Under the pieces are notes generated by a model. The model was given only the letters and a program-made list of their open reading frames with translations, made no database searches and was not told the DNA's origin. 64,000 nt of DNA from a virus: the IMG/VR virus record IMGVR_UViG_3300002138_000073, positions 1 to 64,000 of that record, one strand, 5' to 3'. This document shows positions 40,132-51,700 of this stretch, piece after piece (within the stretch, counting starts at the first letter, position 1; every line of letters begins with the position of its first letter). The position numbers and the translations under genes were made by a program.

Positions 40132-41212
40132 CTATCTCATAGTAGGAGCTGGCTTATTCGGGGCCACTTTTGCTAGGATAATGACAGACGCGGGTAAGTC
40201 ATGCCTCGTGATAGACGAGAGAGATCATATTGGCGGTAACTGCTTCTCACACAATATGTCGGGCATTGAGGTCCATAAATATGGGCCTCATATCTTTCAC
40301 ACCAATAGTGATATGGTTTGGAAGTTTGTCAACAGGTTCTGTGAGTTCAATACATTCACATATCGCCCAAAATCAATGTATAACGGGAAGATCTACTCAT
40401 TCCCTATCAACCTTCTCACCATGCACCAACTGTGGGGCGTAACGACTCCGGAAGAAGCAGTAGAGAAGGTGAATTCTCTCAAGATCCCCGACGACAATCA
40501 GAATATCAAAGGGTGGGTCTTAAGCAATTTCGGTAAAGAGATATATGATAAGTTCGTGTATCATTATACCCTCAAGCAATGGGGCAGAGATCCGGAGCTA
40601 TTGCCCTCCTCAATCATCAAGAGAATACCATTCAGGTACACCTTCAACGATCGCTACTTCTCTGCCAAATATGAGGGAATACCGATCAATGGCTATACCA
40701 GCATGATTCAGAATATTCTAGATGGCATAGAGGTGCGTCTTGGAGTCGAATACTTGGCGGGCCGAAAGAATCTAGACAGGCTCGCCCATCGAGTGGTCTA
40801 TACTGGGCCAATAGATAAGTTCTTCGACTATTCTCTCGGTAGGCTAGAATGGAGGAGTCTCTCATTTGACTTTACTGAATATCAGACCAAAGACTACCAA
40901 GGAGTTGCAGCTATCAACTACAACGATAGTACTCCTTACACCCGGTCGGTGGAATACAAGCATTTCACAGGAGTTAAGACTTCTTCTACTATCGTTAGCA
41001 GAGAAACCTCTGATTCTTTTGGGAGCCCCTCCTATCCGATCCGAGATGAGAAGAATTTAAAATTGCTAGCCCAATACAGGTCCATGATTGACAACAAATT
41101 CATCTTTGGCGGCAGATTAGCAGAATTTATGTATTACGATATGGATCAGACTATTGCTTCAGCAATCACCATCTGCCGATTGGGCATGACGAAGTCTTCC
41201 ACTCTGTTTTAG
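40124..41212 (+). CDS. glf: UDP-galactopyranose mutase
   Basis: 362 residues. An N-terminal FAD-binding motif (GAGLFG at 8-13, DERDHIGGNCFSH) and the mutase core HKYGPHIFHTNSD, with YTLKQWGRDPELL later. It converts UDP-galactopyranose to UDP-galactofuranose, the donor for Galf. In a phage this points to Galf decoration by the nearby glycosyltransferases (inference). Its 3' end overlaps the convergent gene by 47 bases. Confidence 0.85.
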   Translation: MYDYLIVGAGLFGATFARIMTDAGKSCLVIDERDHIGGNCFSHNMSGIEVHKYGPHIFHTNSDMVWKFVNRFCEFNTFTYRPKSMYNGKIYSFPINLLTMHQLWGVTTPEEAVEKVNSLKIPDDNQNIKGWVLSNFGKEIYDKFVYHYTLKQWGRDPELLPSSIIKRIPFRYTFNDRYFSAKYEGIPINGYTSMIQNILDGIEVRLGVEYLAGRKNLDRLAHRVVYTGPIDKFFDYSLGRLEWRSLSFDFTEYQTKDYQGVAAINYNDSTPYTRSVEYKHFTGVKTSSTIVSRETSDSFGSPSYPIRDEKNLKLLAQYRSMIDNKFIFGGRLAEFMYYDMDQTIASAITICRLGMTKSSTLF

Positions 41213-41621
41213 TATTCAGATAGCACCCGCAAGCAGAACATCTGGTTGTCTCTTTGACGAACTTATCGCAGCCATAGCATATATCCAGCCTCGCCTGCTT
41301 CTCTTCTGGAGAGACATTCATTCCTCCACTAAGAGCATGCTTGGTGGCAGATTTGGCCAAATTAGCCGCCTGAGTGAATAGGTTCGGCATCTTCTGGGGC
41401 TGAGCGACCTGTGGAGTCTGGGGAGGTGATTCTTGGGCCACTTCCTTTTTACCGCACTGCGATTGGTCTTGCCCCGGACCCATGCATTTCTCCCATGCGT
41501 TAAAATAACCCACATGGTTTTGACATAGCTTGTGCCAGTGTGGAGTTTTCTCTACATTGTGTCGCGAACAGTGGCCCGCCAATGGGCAGGTACATCCTGT
41601 CTTTGGTGTTTCCTCGGTCAT
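41166..41621 (-). CDS. Cys-rich metal-binding protein with DUF6171-like C-terminus (151 aa)
   Basis: The N-terminus CTCPLAGHCSRHNVEKT mirrors the start of the gene at 39229. After a Gln/Pro-rich linker, the C-terminus has several Cys pairs (ICYGCDKFVKETTRCSACGC). It is likely zinc binding. It is the last gene of the - strand virion block, and its 3' end overlaps glf. Confidence 0.55.
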   Translation of the reverse strand: MTEETPKTGCTCPLAGHCSRHNVEKTPHWHKLCQNHVGYFNAWEKCMGPGQDQSQCGKKEVAQESPPQTPQVAQPQKMPNLFTQAANLAKSATKHALSGGMNVSPEEKQARLDICYGCDKFVKETTRCSACGCYLNTKTEWKTSSCPIGRW

Positions 41622-41637
41622 AAATTCCTCATACTTC

Positions 41638-44600
41638 CTATATCATCTCTGTGATTGTTGCCTTGATCATAGATCCATCTGGACATGCTGCCTCTTGTCC
41701 GGGCTTAAAGGAGCAGTCACATTCTGAACGCCACTGTAGACTTAGGTTATTTATATCTGCCCCAGTAGTGACGGTATCAGCGAAAATACATGATGAATTC
41801 ATGTCGAATCTCACCCCAGAAGCTATGACACTGCAATGCGTAAACCCAATGATGTCGCAACAATCCTCCTGTGAGTCAGCCATCAGATTCCCGTATACTA
41901 TATCTCCGCACGTCCAAGTTCTTATGTATCTGACCGGATCTAGCGAAAATACTCCCGGATAGCAGTCCGATTCATACAGTTCGAGGGGGACAACCGTAGA
42001 AGAACAGGTTCTTTTTGATCCAGCCACAGCAGACGGAGTGAAAGAATTCCCAGAGTAATCTATTACGTAGCGTCCTACATAAGTTGGTGGAAGCCCAGCA
42101 TATGTCACCCCAGAACAATCGAATGTAGAATATGCTGAAGTGATTAGCCTAACAGGAGTACACGTTCCGGGATTAGCAAATTGATCTCCGCATATAGATT
42201 GTCCGCAACCACAAGCCGGGGCGGTGACCAGACCATTACAGACAGCCGCATTGACATCCGAGAACACATAATTCAGCATAGTAGGAGCGTCCAGAGGCCT
42301 ATTCGCCCTCTTCACTCTGTCAGGACAGCATTCTACGTCTACAAAAATCTTGAACTTGTTGAATAGGCAATTGTCGCTTCCTGAGGCTTCAGTACTAGTA
42401 AAATACCCCATGGAATTTGCCCCATCCTGCGAAAGGGTAGATGGGCCAGCAAATGACACACTTAGTGTCTGATCTGTGTGGGTCACCGGCAGTGTTACAT
42501 TACAGGTCTCTCCACTCTTTGGAAGAACACATGATTTGATATCTATCGTACTTCTCCAGCTAGGAGAAGAGATACCAACTAACGGGAGATAGTCATCCAC
42601 ATATATGATTGTGTCGTCTATTCCCATTGACTGAATGATTGTCGCAACCGAGTCAGGATCACAAGGGTCAATCAATTTACCAAGCACAGATTCTGACAAA
42701 ATCTCGGGGGAAAGATCGAAGCTCTGATATCCATTATACCAGCTTGGATTTTCAAGCTTGGCGTTCTGTGTACAGATTGACAGTGCCCCAAATGCTGACA
42801 CTTTAGTCCCGGTCGCATAGCTCCTCCGAGGGAAGAACATCTTATTACAGAAGAAGTCTCCACCACACTCGGTTATGTCCTGAATGCAGCTATGTCGCTT
42901 GTTGGCTTCTCCGCTTCCAAATATGATCCCGGTTGATACTACTGGCAGCAAAATATCACATCCTGTAGGACTAACTGAAGGTTTGTAATATGAGGATGGA
43001 ATTCCACTCCCATAATACAGGTTGTAGTAGTTCCAGAGTAGCCCATCGAACAGGAAATCTTGATTAGCGAATTCTCCAGAAGAAGGATGAATGTCGCAGA
43101 CACCATCATAAGCGGGAGTCACAGAGTCTGTCGGGACAGCATAGGGTATTTGGGTACAAGAAACCCCATCGTTATACGCCCCATATCGAGCAACACATGT
43201 TACGTCGCCATCAACTATTACTTCATCTTTCCAAGATCTATCGTGGGTGTGATATTCTCTTGAGACATGGAGAGCGTATCCGCTGTATAAGCACTCAATT
43301 TTGTTGACTATCATCACCTCAGGAAAACAAGACTTCCTATTTACTGTAATGCCGCTTGCTACTCCACTAAACGGAATTGGGTCTCCGCAGACAGAAGACA
43401 TAGCTCTTGGGTCTTCGCAGTCGCCAGTGTCGCACGTAGCTGGTGTAAGCTGAGAGCAATCTGCATCCTTTGTTGGCTCTGTGAATTTGTACATGACATT
43501 ATCTACTGTAGCATTCGGCCCAGTATGGTATGAGCAGTAGCTAGTAGCTGTGTTTGTATAAGGACCAACCCCAATACGAGTGTATGGTGGGGCCGGATTA
43601 ATCAAGAACGGGTCGGTAACTCTGTTTGCACCACTGATGGAAATCCAATAACCATCTCCAACACAACCGTATGGCTCATAACTGACAGATAGAACAAGTC
43701 CAGTATTTGTTACATCATACTCTCTCATGAGGGTTGGAGTCGAACATTGGCACTTGCAAGAATTTAATTCATAGTGCGAGGGGACTCTTCTGGTTTGAAG
43801 TCCATTTACGGAAATTACATCGCCACAATCGTCGCACACCACCCCCTGACCGGAGCAACTGACACAAACGCTCTCAGGAGTACACCCAACGCATGGGTAA
43901 AATGATCCACCAAGCGAGCACCCATAAAGGAGTACTTTCTCTCCAGAGCATAATATTATGTTCGCTGCTTCGGCACTAATAGGAGGGCCTACTTTGATCC
44001 CATCGCTCAAAACACTCGCGATATCTGTTCCACCGACCCCCATCAGTTCTTGTTCGGTCAAGGCTTCAAATTGAGCCTTCATTGGTTGAGAGACTACGAA
44101 GAATCTAGATTGTAAGCTCAAATTCCCATCTTGAGCAGGATATGAATCCACACAACTACCACCCCCACACGACCATAAGTTCGACACTGAGTCACCAGTG
44201 TAGAAGGCGAATGGGAAAATTGGATCTGTGATGTATTGAAGGTTCTCTTGACAAGCGAGCGAGAAAGCCCCATAGACAAGAAGCCCCGCTGGAGCGGATG
44301 GGAAATAATCGCTAATCAGGTAGTTAGACGCAATATCGTTGCATCCACTGATCTGAACAAACGAATTGTTTACCCCGCTTGATTGCCAGCCGATCACAAG
44401 ATCACTTCCGGCAATAGTCTTTACCCGCATTGGGATCTCTGTCCCGTCGATACAAGGGCATGTATTTCCAAAGTATGGATTGCCATGTTCTGCAGCTAAG
44501 GTATCTCCAGACCCACAATATGAAGATGCATACCCACTTTCACATACATAGGTTGGATCTATTGCGACTCCTTTATATTCACAATTATTATATCCATATT

Positions 44601-47079
44601 TGCCCCCATGACCAGCGACAGCATTGACGTTGTGTAAATATTTAGTATCCATGCCGGTAAGAGTCAACATCAGATCAGAGCTTTCCATTGTGACAGTACC
44701 GCACCCGGCACATATGTCATCATGGTCAATCTCGATCAAGAATGGAACGTGGTCTGTCGGCCATCCACTAAAAAATGTACCAGAGGAATCAAAGTCTACA
44801 TAGTTCGTCGGAAGATCATTACAACAGGCAAAATCTCCAGACTTAGCCACAAAGTATGGACTAATCAAAGCACCGTTTGAGTCCGCCAAGCCCCAATATG
44901 GGTACAGCCCAGAATCAGTGAAGCCACCACCCGTATCGCCATTCCAGTCTCCAGAAGCGAATACCGCTGGCTCAGGCCCATAGTTCTGAAACTCCCAATA
45001 CATAGGAGCATCTATGTCTACAGACGGAGTAGTGTTTCTGTATGACCCGTCTTGATACAGGGCAGAAAATCCAGCAGTAATTACGTCTTTTCTGTCCTTG
45101 GTTGATTTGCCACAAAGATTTCGCATGAACCCATACGTAGTATATGGCTGTCTGACATTGCACGCTTCTGGCACCTCTGGAAAAGGATCACAAAAGTCAT
45201 GATCAAAAGTGTACCCAAGATACTGTTTATATTTAGAGACCTGATATCTAAGATCATTACACCCATATACCTCTGGCCGCAAGTCAAAAGCTAGCAGACA
45301 AGGAAAAGAAACAGGAGACATCACTTGAACCATTGTTGGTGGAAGCTCTCCAAGTATCTGCTCTTCGCAGACACATGGGCATCTGTCTATTTCCCCGCCC
45401 CATGCTGTGCCCAAATTAAGGTACATGTATAGCTCTTGGCCAGCTAATCCTCTCTTTAGGTCTTCAATGCTTGTTGGGGCTCCTCCACTCCAACCAGCTA
45501 TTGGCCTGCCGGATGCGTCGAAAGAACAGTCGTCAGCAAAATTACACCCACGATATACAAAGGCCAGCCTCTGCAATCGATTTGTACTGTACTTGACGGT
45601 TCCGGTATAGCATTCGTTATACTGGAGAAACTGAGTTACACAGTCTGGGAATATGTCCAGAGTGGCTTGTTTTGAGTAGCAAGTCCCATTTCTGCCAGTA
45701 GTAGTATTGTATGAACTATCATGCCTAACCTGCGTGTCAAACAGGTCAACTTCGAAAAACGGGCCGTAGTAAGGAAGAGTCCTATCGAATACTGGGACAC
45801 CGCTATTTATTTCTACGGTCCCGCTATCTGATACACTTGGATAGGTGTAATCCTTACGATATCCTGAAGACGCAGGATTAACTATATCTGAATTGTAGGT
45901 ATACCGATTTTCTGGGAATCTGTTGGACTGAATCTTATTCTTGTTGTTGTTAAAGATCTTTCCAAAGTCTGTATGGTAATTAGTCTCATTCGAGAATTGC
46001 TTCAGGCTGTCATCAACTCCGTAGGCGACCCCACCGCAGCATGTGGCAGGATCGTATGTGTTGTGAGCGACCCAAGACCCACTTCCATTTACCGATTCGT
46101 TAGTCGTTCCCCATGTCCCGAGTAATTCTGCCCGAGTGTAGGACCCAGAGTGGGAGACCGAGTGGATATGGTATGACTTACTGTAAGAGCCGACATCAGT
46201 AAAAGAAAGAACCATACCCTCTTTTAGGGCAGAGGCAGGACCTCCATCATAACTGAGCGTAGCAGCCGCCAAATAAGATACCCCAGTATCTCTAACAATA
46301 GAGCCAGTCGGCTTAATATCTCCAGCATATCTCCCAGCTATGGCTCCATCTGGAAGGCAACCTCTCTCACCACTCACTCTTATAGAGTATGGGTCATATT
46401 GACTGCCAAAATTACTATCGTGTATAAAGTGCTCTTTATATGTGCCATCGCATTCTATTACATGATATGGGCTTGTAGTAGTTGATGAATAGCAAGATTC
46501 AATCGACGACATTCGCCAAGCACCAGTGGCGTTTTTATAGAGAGATTCCTTGAAATTTATCTTGTTGCCAAAGCCGTAATTTTCTGGGAACTTCTTGAAT
46601 ATTTGCGTGGGCTTTGTAGTATCACATGACGGATTGTCGGACGTAACAGCATCAACCGCTCCGGCTGCTCTATCTACAAGATAGACTTCTGCCCCACCCC
46701 TCTCAACGCCATCCAGCAACCCATCGCTCCCATAATGCTTAATTCCATCTGGGTCGAATACTGTTCTGAAAAGAGTGTCTGGCCTTTGCTCGTTCCTATA
46801 TGGCCCAGTCGTTATTGGTCCGCAGGTCCGGTCAGAGACATGGGATTCCTGAAAGCCGTCAAAATAATCGAAGTGGCCGTTTTCATATCTGGCCCAGCCA
46901 GAGATTAGCACGCCATCAAAGCCCCAGAAAGCTGGATTGGCAATAACCTTAACCTTAAGGTTCCTTGGTACTGATATGCCGCCAGTCTGGGTGCTATCGA
47001 ACGAGGCACCTTCTGAGCAAAAGGCTGTCTCGATACAATTCTTACCACATTCGTGGCAATTGTTAAACATATCAGCCAT
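41638..47079 (-). CDS. giant cysteine-rich virion protein (1813 aa)
   Basis: A single uninterrupted frame at the end of the structural block. By my count about 86 of 1813 residues are Cys (about 4.7%), often as C-x-C or C-x2-C pairs (CVGCTPESVCVSCSG). Many segments are rich in Gly, Ser, Thr, Asn and Tyr, as in tail fibre or surface proteins. The Cys could form disulfides or bind metals. No enzymatic motif seen. Its size and position suggest a tail or fibre component. Confidence 0.55.
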   Translation of the reverse strand: MADMFNNCHECGKNCIETAFCSEGASFDSTQTGGISVPRNLKVKVIANPAFWGFDGVLISGWARYENGHFDYFDGFQESHVSDRTCGPITTGPYRNEQRPDTLFRTVFDPDGIKHYGSDGLLDGVERGGAEVYLVDRAAGAVDAVTSDNPSCDTTKPTQIFKKFPENYGFGNKINFKESLYKNATGAWRMSSIESCYSSTTTSPYHVIECDGTYKEHFIHDSNFGSQYDPYSIRVSGERGCLPDGAIAGRYAGDIKPTGSIVRDTGVSYLAAATLSYDGGPASALKEGMVLSFTDVGSYSKSYHIHSVSHSGSYTRAELLGTWGTTNESVNGSGSWVAHNTYDPATCCGGVAYGVDDSLKQFSNETNYHTDFGKIFNNNKNKIQSNRFPENRYTYNSDIVNPASSGYRKDYTYPSVSDSGTVEINSGVPVFDRTLPYYGPFFEVDLFDTQVRHDSSYNTTTGRNGTCYSKQATLDIFPDCVTQFLQYNECYTGTVKYSTNRLQRLAFVYRGCNFADDCSFDASGRPIAGWSGGAPTSIEDLKRGLAGQELYMYLNLGTAWGGEIDRCPCVCEEQILGELPPTMVQVMSPVSFPCLLAFDLRPEVYGCNDLRYQVSKYKQYLGYTFDHDFCDPFPEVPEACNVRQPYTTYGFMRNLCGKSTKDRKDVITAGFSALYQDGSYRNTTPSVDIDAPMYWEFQNYGPEPAVFASGDWNGDTGGGFTDSGLYPYWGLADSNGALISPYFVAKSGDFACCNDLPTNYVDFDSSGTFFSGWPTDHVPFLIEIDHDDICAGCGTVTMESSDLMLTLTGMDTKYLHNVNAVAGHGGKYGYNNCEYKGVAIDPTYVCESGYASSYCGSGDTLAAEHGNPYFGNTCPCIDGTEIPMRVKTIAGSDLVIGWQSSGVNNSFVQISGCNDIASNYLISDYFPSAPAGLLVYGAFSLACQENLQYITDPIFPFAFYTGDSVSNLWSCGGGSCVDSYPAQDGNLSLQSRFFVVSQPMKAQFEALTEQELMGVGGTDIASVLSDGIKVGPPISAEAANIILCSGEKVLLYGCSLGGSFYPCVGCTPESVCVSCSGQGVVCDDCGDVISVNGLQTRRVPSHYELNSCKCQCSTPTLMREYDVTNTGLVLSVSYEPYGCVGDGYWISISGANRVTDPFLINPAPPYTRIGVGPYTNTATSYCSYHTGPNATVDNVMYKFTEPTKDADCSQLTPATCDTGDCEDPRAMSSVCGDPIPFSGVASGITVNRKSCFPEVMIVNKIECLYSGYALHVSREYHTHDRSWKDEVIVDGDVTCVARYGAYNDGVSCTQIPYAVPTDSVTPAYDGVCDIHPSSGEFANQDFLFDGLLWNYYNLYYGSGIPSSYYKPSVSPTGCDILLPVVSTGIIFGSGEANKRHSCIQDITECGGDFFCNKMFFPRRSYATGTKVSAFGALSICTQNAKLENPSWYNGYQSFDLSPEILSESVLGKLIDPCDPDSVATIIQSMGIDDTIIYVDDYLPLVGISSPSWRSTIDIKSCVLPKSGETCNVTLPVTHTDQTLSVSFAGPSTLSQDGANSMGYFTSTEASGSDNCLFNKFKIFVDVECCPDRVKRANRPLDAPTMLNYVFSDVNAAVCNGLVTAPACGCGQSICGDQFANPGTCTPVRLITSAYSTFDCSGVTYAGLPPTYVGRYVIDYSGNSFTPSAVAGSKRTCSSTVVPLELYESDCYPGVFSLDPVRYIRTWTCGDIVYGNLMADSQEDCCDIIGFTHCSVIASGVRFDMNSSCIFADTVTTGADINNLSLQWRSECDCSFKPGQEAACPDGSMIKATITEMI

Positions 47080-47128
47080 ATAGGGTCCTAATCAATCAGC
47101 AAATTATTTGCAATGTTCCTGAGTACGC

Positions 47129-47156
47129 CTATTTTAATGATGTTTGTTTAAAATAG
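47129..47156 (-). terminator. AT-rich hairpin, possible terminator
   Basis: Inverted repeat CTATTTTAA / TTAAAATAG with a 10-base loop in the 84-bp gap between two - strand virion genes. A smaller GCAAA/TTTGC repeat lies at 47098-47110. It could separate expression of the giant Cys-rich protein from the upstream genes. Confidence 0.45.
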
Positions 47157-47162
47157 ATTAAA

Positions 47163-48755
47163 TTAAAAAGAATTAATCAGGGCTGTGCTGGTCCCACAGT
47201 ACTCACAACTGACCATTCCCTGAGTTTGTATTTTTCTTGAGCAAGTTTGCAGGACTCCACCATCACATCCTACATAAGTAGCAACTTGTGTAGTTTTAAA
47301 TTCGGCCTGCATAATCCAGTGTACATCTAAAGATTCTGTTTCCGCTTCTGAATTTAGTGGGTAAATACCGACTTGATATGTTTTACTTCTTGGTAGTCCG
47401 CTAGACGGGACGATTGTCCCAGAAGAGAGTGCTCCACCAGTAAAAGATGGAGTGACGCCAACACAAAGCCCAGAAGATATTAGGGCAAATCCCCCATAAA
47501 TATACCCAGATCCGGGACTAGAGACATTAAAGGTGGCCACTCCTGAAGAATTGGTAGTAATATTACCAGACGCTCCAACCCCAGATCCTCCGACAAACGA
47601 CCCTGTATTGACGTTCTTAGCCCTTCCGGTCTTTACGGTAAAACAGAGATCTCCTACCTCTAGGCTCTGTTTAAGGGGATTTTCGATAAGGATCTTCTTG
47701 CCGATACTAGCATCCCCATGTCTTGTAGAGTCTCCAGATGAACACGGATTAGAGGTGTGACCACAGTCAGAACAATCTTCAGTCCAAATATTATAGTAAC
47801 TTGGACCGATATCGTCCGTGGTTTGCCTCAAGATAAACGCTTCATAATGGGGAAATTCAAGCCCTGTATAGTCAAGCTTTTCATAGGCCCCAACATTGTT
47901 TTCGTCGGCGTCATACGCAAGTTGCTCTGGATCGTATATGGTCCCAGCAGAGTCAAAGGCCCTTCTGATTGTTGGGCCAACTCTACTAAATTGATCTCGG
48001 GAAGCACTCCGTTCAACTTCGTATGAGAAATTTGATGGGTTATAAGTGTTTGTGACTTTAGAGAGAAAGACCTTAGTAGAAGTCCCAGCACTCCATGTTT
48101 GCCTATCATTGTCCCATCTAACATCTAACGGGCCAGACTTCCATAGTTTGGGATCTCTGAATGCCCCAGTGGCAAACACTTCTGGATCGCCGCTGTCTGC
48201 TGGAACAGGCTTCCCATTAGTATCATATCCCCACCCCGTTATGATCATTGGGGCCTTAAACCCTACACCTTTAACCGAATTAAGCTCTAAATTCCCATTT
48301 GGGTAGATATTCTTGTATTGTGAGAAGTCCCCAGATCCAATCTGTTCCCCATTGAGGATCTCGATCGAATTGTAAAGAGCTACGTTAGGGCCTTCGGCAT
48401 AAAACGTGGCAGCATCTACCATAGTTTTACCGGGATTGAACGGGTTTAGCTCGGTGGCTGTAATATCTCCTGATACTTCTGGCTGATTCCAATATGGAAG
48501 GGATTCATGAGTAGCCCAATCTGCCCCAATCATGTATGGGCAAAATAGCTGGTCTAAGCTGACCATGCCAATATTATCAAGATCTTTTCCAGCAGAAGAC
48601 ACAGCTTTAGAGATATTTGATGTGCCAATTTCAATCGTTGAAATAATTTGGCTGCTTCCACTATGCTCAATATACTGAGGGGCAACCCTGCCAGTTATGA
48701 CAAGGTGCATCTCTCCTTCTATTTTAACATTAGCAGCATTATCGTTGTTTGCCAT
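47163..48755 (-). CDS. virion structural protein (530 aa)
   Basis: Beta-rich, low in charge, with Gly/Ser-rich repeats near the C-terminus (GSGVGASGNITTNSSGVAT) and several Cys pairs (DCSDCGHTSNPCSSGD). Probably a tail or baseplate protein. No specific family recognised. Confidence 0.5.
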   Translation of the reverse strand: MANNDNAANVKIEGEMHLVITGRVAPQYIEHSGSSQIISTIEIGTSNISKAVSSAGKDLDNIGMVSLDQLFCPYMIGADWATHESLPYWNQPEVSGDITATELNPFNPGKTMVDAATFYAEGPNVALYNSIEILNGEQIGSGDFSQYKNIYPNGNLELNSVKGVGFKAPMIITGWGYDTNGKPVPADSGDPEVFATGAFRDPKLWKSGPLDVRWDNDRQTWSAGTSTKVFLSKVTNTYNPSNFSYEVERSASRDQFSRVGPTIRRAFDSAGTIYDPEQLAYDADENNVGAYEKLDYTGLEFPHYEAFILRQTTDDIGPSYYNIWTEDCSDCGHTSNPCSSGDSTRHGDASIGKKILIENPLKQSLEVGDLCFTVKTGRAKNVNTGSFVGGSGVGASGNITTNSSGVATFNVSSPGSGYIYGGFALISSGLCVGVTPSFTGGALSSGTIVPSSGLPRSKTYQVGIYPLNSEAETESLDVHWIMQAEFKTTQVATYVGCDGGVLQTCSRKIQTQGMVSCEYCGTSTALINSF

Positions 48756-51700
48756 TTTCCATCCTTCTCGCTAGGCTAGTGAGCCTGTCCAGTAGATACT
48801 TGTTTGTCCTACCAAACTTTGGAGCGAACGTTGTCATATTATAGGAAGTAGTGACCTGAGAAGCTGTGATGTTTACAGAGATATCAGAGACTAATGGACC
48901 ACCCTCAACTAGGGCTTGTCCCAAGTGAGTAATCTGCGGGTATCCCGCGATTGTTAGGGAACCTTCTTCAGTAAAGAGAAAGTCAAAGTTCTCCACAGTA
49001 TTCGCCATTAGTCGGCCAGCCGTGTTCATGCCATCATAACCAGAGGCTATCTCGATCAAGGTGCCTCCAAAGCTAACACTGCTTGGAAGGATGTATTTCT
49101 CTGGTACTAAGGAGTCATCCTTTACATATTCCACCTTGGCTCCGTAAGGAGTGGAATTCTCTGTGGCCCATGGGCCGTAGACATATCTGTTGGACTGTTG
49201 GGGAATTCCGAATGATTTTGGGGTCACAGCGAATTGATGAGTCTTGATTTCCTCATTGTTCGAGGCAAGCGATTGAGCATTTTGACCCTGTATTTTTTCA
49301 GCGTCTCCAGATAATGATGATGAGCCGTTTGGGCTGAAAAGTGATTCTTCTACAAATGGCATTGTGCTTATGTGGGAAACTAATTTGAAGACCCCTTTTG
49401 TCTCACATTTCGCATATGGCACGCACCCTAGCCCGTTATATGGAATATACGTTGTAATCAAAAAATTGATAGCTAGTTCTGGCGAATTATACGTAGACAC
49501 AGGATTATAGAAAGTAAAATAGGTAGATGGTAGCAACATATAATTCTCATCTAGAGACACAGGCACACTCATAAGAGTCCTATTATTAGCTATTTGTCTA
49601 ACATATTTTTCTTCATCTGTGAAATTCTTAAATGATATTATTTGAGCGGACGAAGACACTACTTCTGCATAATCTGGATTGCTAAAGAACTTATTTTTTC
49701 CAGCTAACCCCGGAAGAATTGGCTCTGCCGTTTGCATATCATGTGTTGGTGCTACTCCGAAGTAGTAATTGGCATAAGCAGACAACCTGCCACCTTTTAC
49801 AAATGTCCCATCTGGGGCTTCATAATCAGCGTAAGAGATTGGGTCTAGATATCCATCCTGAGATAAATCCCAACTCTTTATATATGAACCAAGTGGGCTT
49901 TCATTGTTTACATCCTGCTTAATTGTAAAAGCGGGACTCTTGACAATGAAGGTTTTCCCATAGTGAGCTTCCCCTATATCCTTTAGAGCCTGCCAGAGCG
50001 TGTTCAAGAATCCTTGCGTTTGCTCAAAAGTAGCTTCAAGTTCTGTCACTTGAGTAGGTATGAATCTTGCAGGCTTAGTTTGTGCATTAGAAGCTGCCGT
50101 AGAAGCTTGAGCCCTAAATGATTCCATCGCATAGCTTGTTGCTATTGCATTATTCACATCCAGAAAATTACTCATAACTGTTGTTTTGATCAGATTAAAC
50201 CTAGCACCAATTGCTGCTATTTTCCTTGGCCTCATCCTAATAACATATTCCAACCACTGCTGATAATCGTTCTTAGCTTCCATGATTTCTAGCACTGATG
50301 CTAAATATATTCCATGGCTCATCAGATCCGGAATATCCAAATCTCCAACAGACTCAAATAGGTCTACAGCTATAACATCTACCCCTATCAGATTAGGATC
50401 GTCAAGAATCGGAGTTACGACTGGAACATTTGGAGTCTGAACGCCAGTCCTAGCAAAGATATTGATATCTCCCCAATACCAGTAGACATCAGGCGTCGGG
50501 TCTAGATCTCCGGGGCTTGAGACGCTACAAGTACTTCCGTAAATCTCTGGGGACTTATTATTGTTTATACCGTAAGAGCATACATAATTAATTCTAGACT
50601 GATATCCACCAACCACATATTTAGCAGACACCGCTCCAGAGTTCAGCCTAACCTTCAGATTAGTATCAATAAACCTCTCAGTTTCGTCTGGTGTGATACT
50701 CTCTACTGGCGATTCTCCACCAAACGGGGATGACGCTACTGGAGGACCATCTGGATGAGCATCCCCAGTCATTCCGATATCAAGTGGCAAATCCCCTATC
50801 TGGCCAATCCCACCTAGCTTATCAGACGCTTCACGTCCAACGACATAGGCTGAAAGTGGAAATTTCGTAGGAGCAGAGTTGTTCCTGTTTTGAGTTATGA
50901 CTACAATCTGGCCACCGTAGACCGTGTTTGCGTGCGTCTGAGTCGGAATGTAGGTGGAAGTGTGCCCATCAGAAAAGTAGGGGCTAGCTGCCCCCGGAGG
51001 CTTCAATAGATCCACATAATAAATATGGTTGGCTAACGAGCATAACTCATTAACAAAGTCCATAATTGTGGCGGCTTGAATCCGATAATCATTCGGTAAA
51101 AAGGAAGCGATTTGGTTTAGGAACCCGTATACGTCGAAATTGTAAGCGTATGCATTGCTATTGACGTATGAATCGGCCCCATAGATAATATTGCTGCCTA
51201 GGGCCGGAGTTATTGCCGGATTCCCATTAAGGATTTCGTTCAGGGCATATGCGAATGCGTCTACTCTCATTCCTTGTCCGTTTACTACTGCCCTGCCGAA
51301 ACCCGCCCCAAGTAACCCGTTAGTGTCATTCTCAAAGACCCCAAAAAGGTTCAGTATGTTGTAGATGGCAGACGTATTGATTGTTGAGTTCTTGCTGCCG
51401 AAGTCTAAGCATGTAGTGATATTGGGTCCTGATGCCTCAAGAGCCCCTCCATATCCTGCGAAGCTATCGGTGATCAAGGATGGGGCTTCAAGCAGCAGGG
51501 TTGGAGACTGCAATGTAACTGAGTACATCTTTGAGCCAGCAGATACAGATCTGGCCATATCCATGAGGATTCCGTAGAATCGGAACACTGGCTCATTATC
51601 GCTGGATAGTATCTCAAAGTACTGTGGTGACCCAACTACCGCATTCTCTAGGTATTGCCCATCATCTTGGATTAGCTTGATCGTACATTGGCCACCCTCT

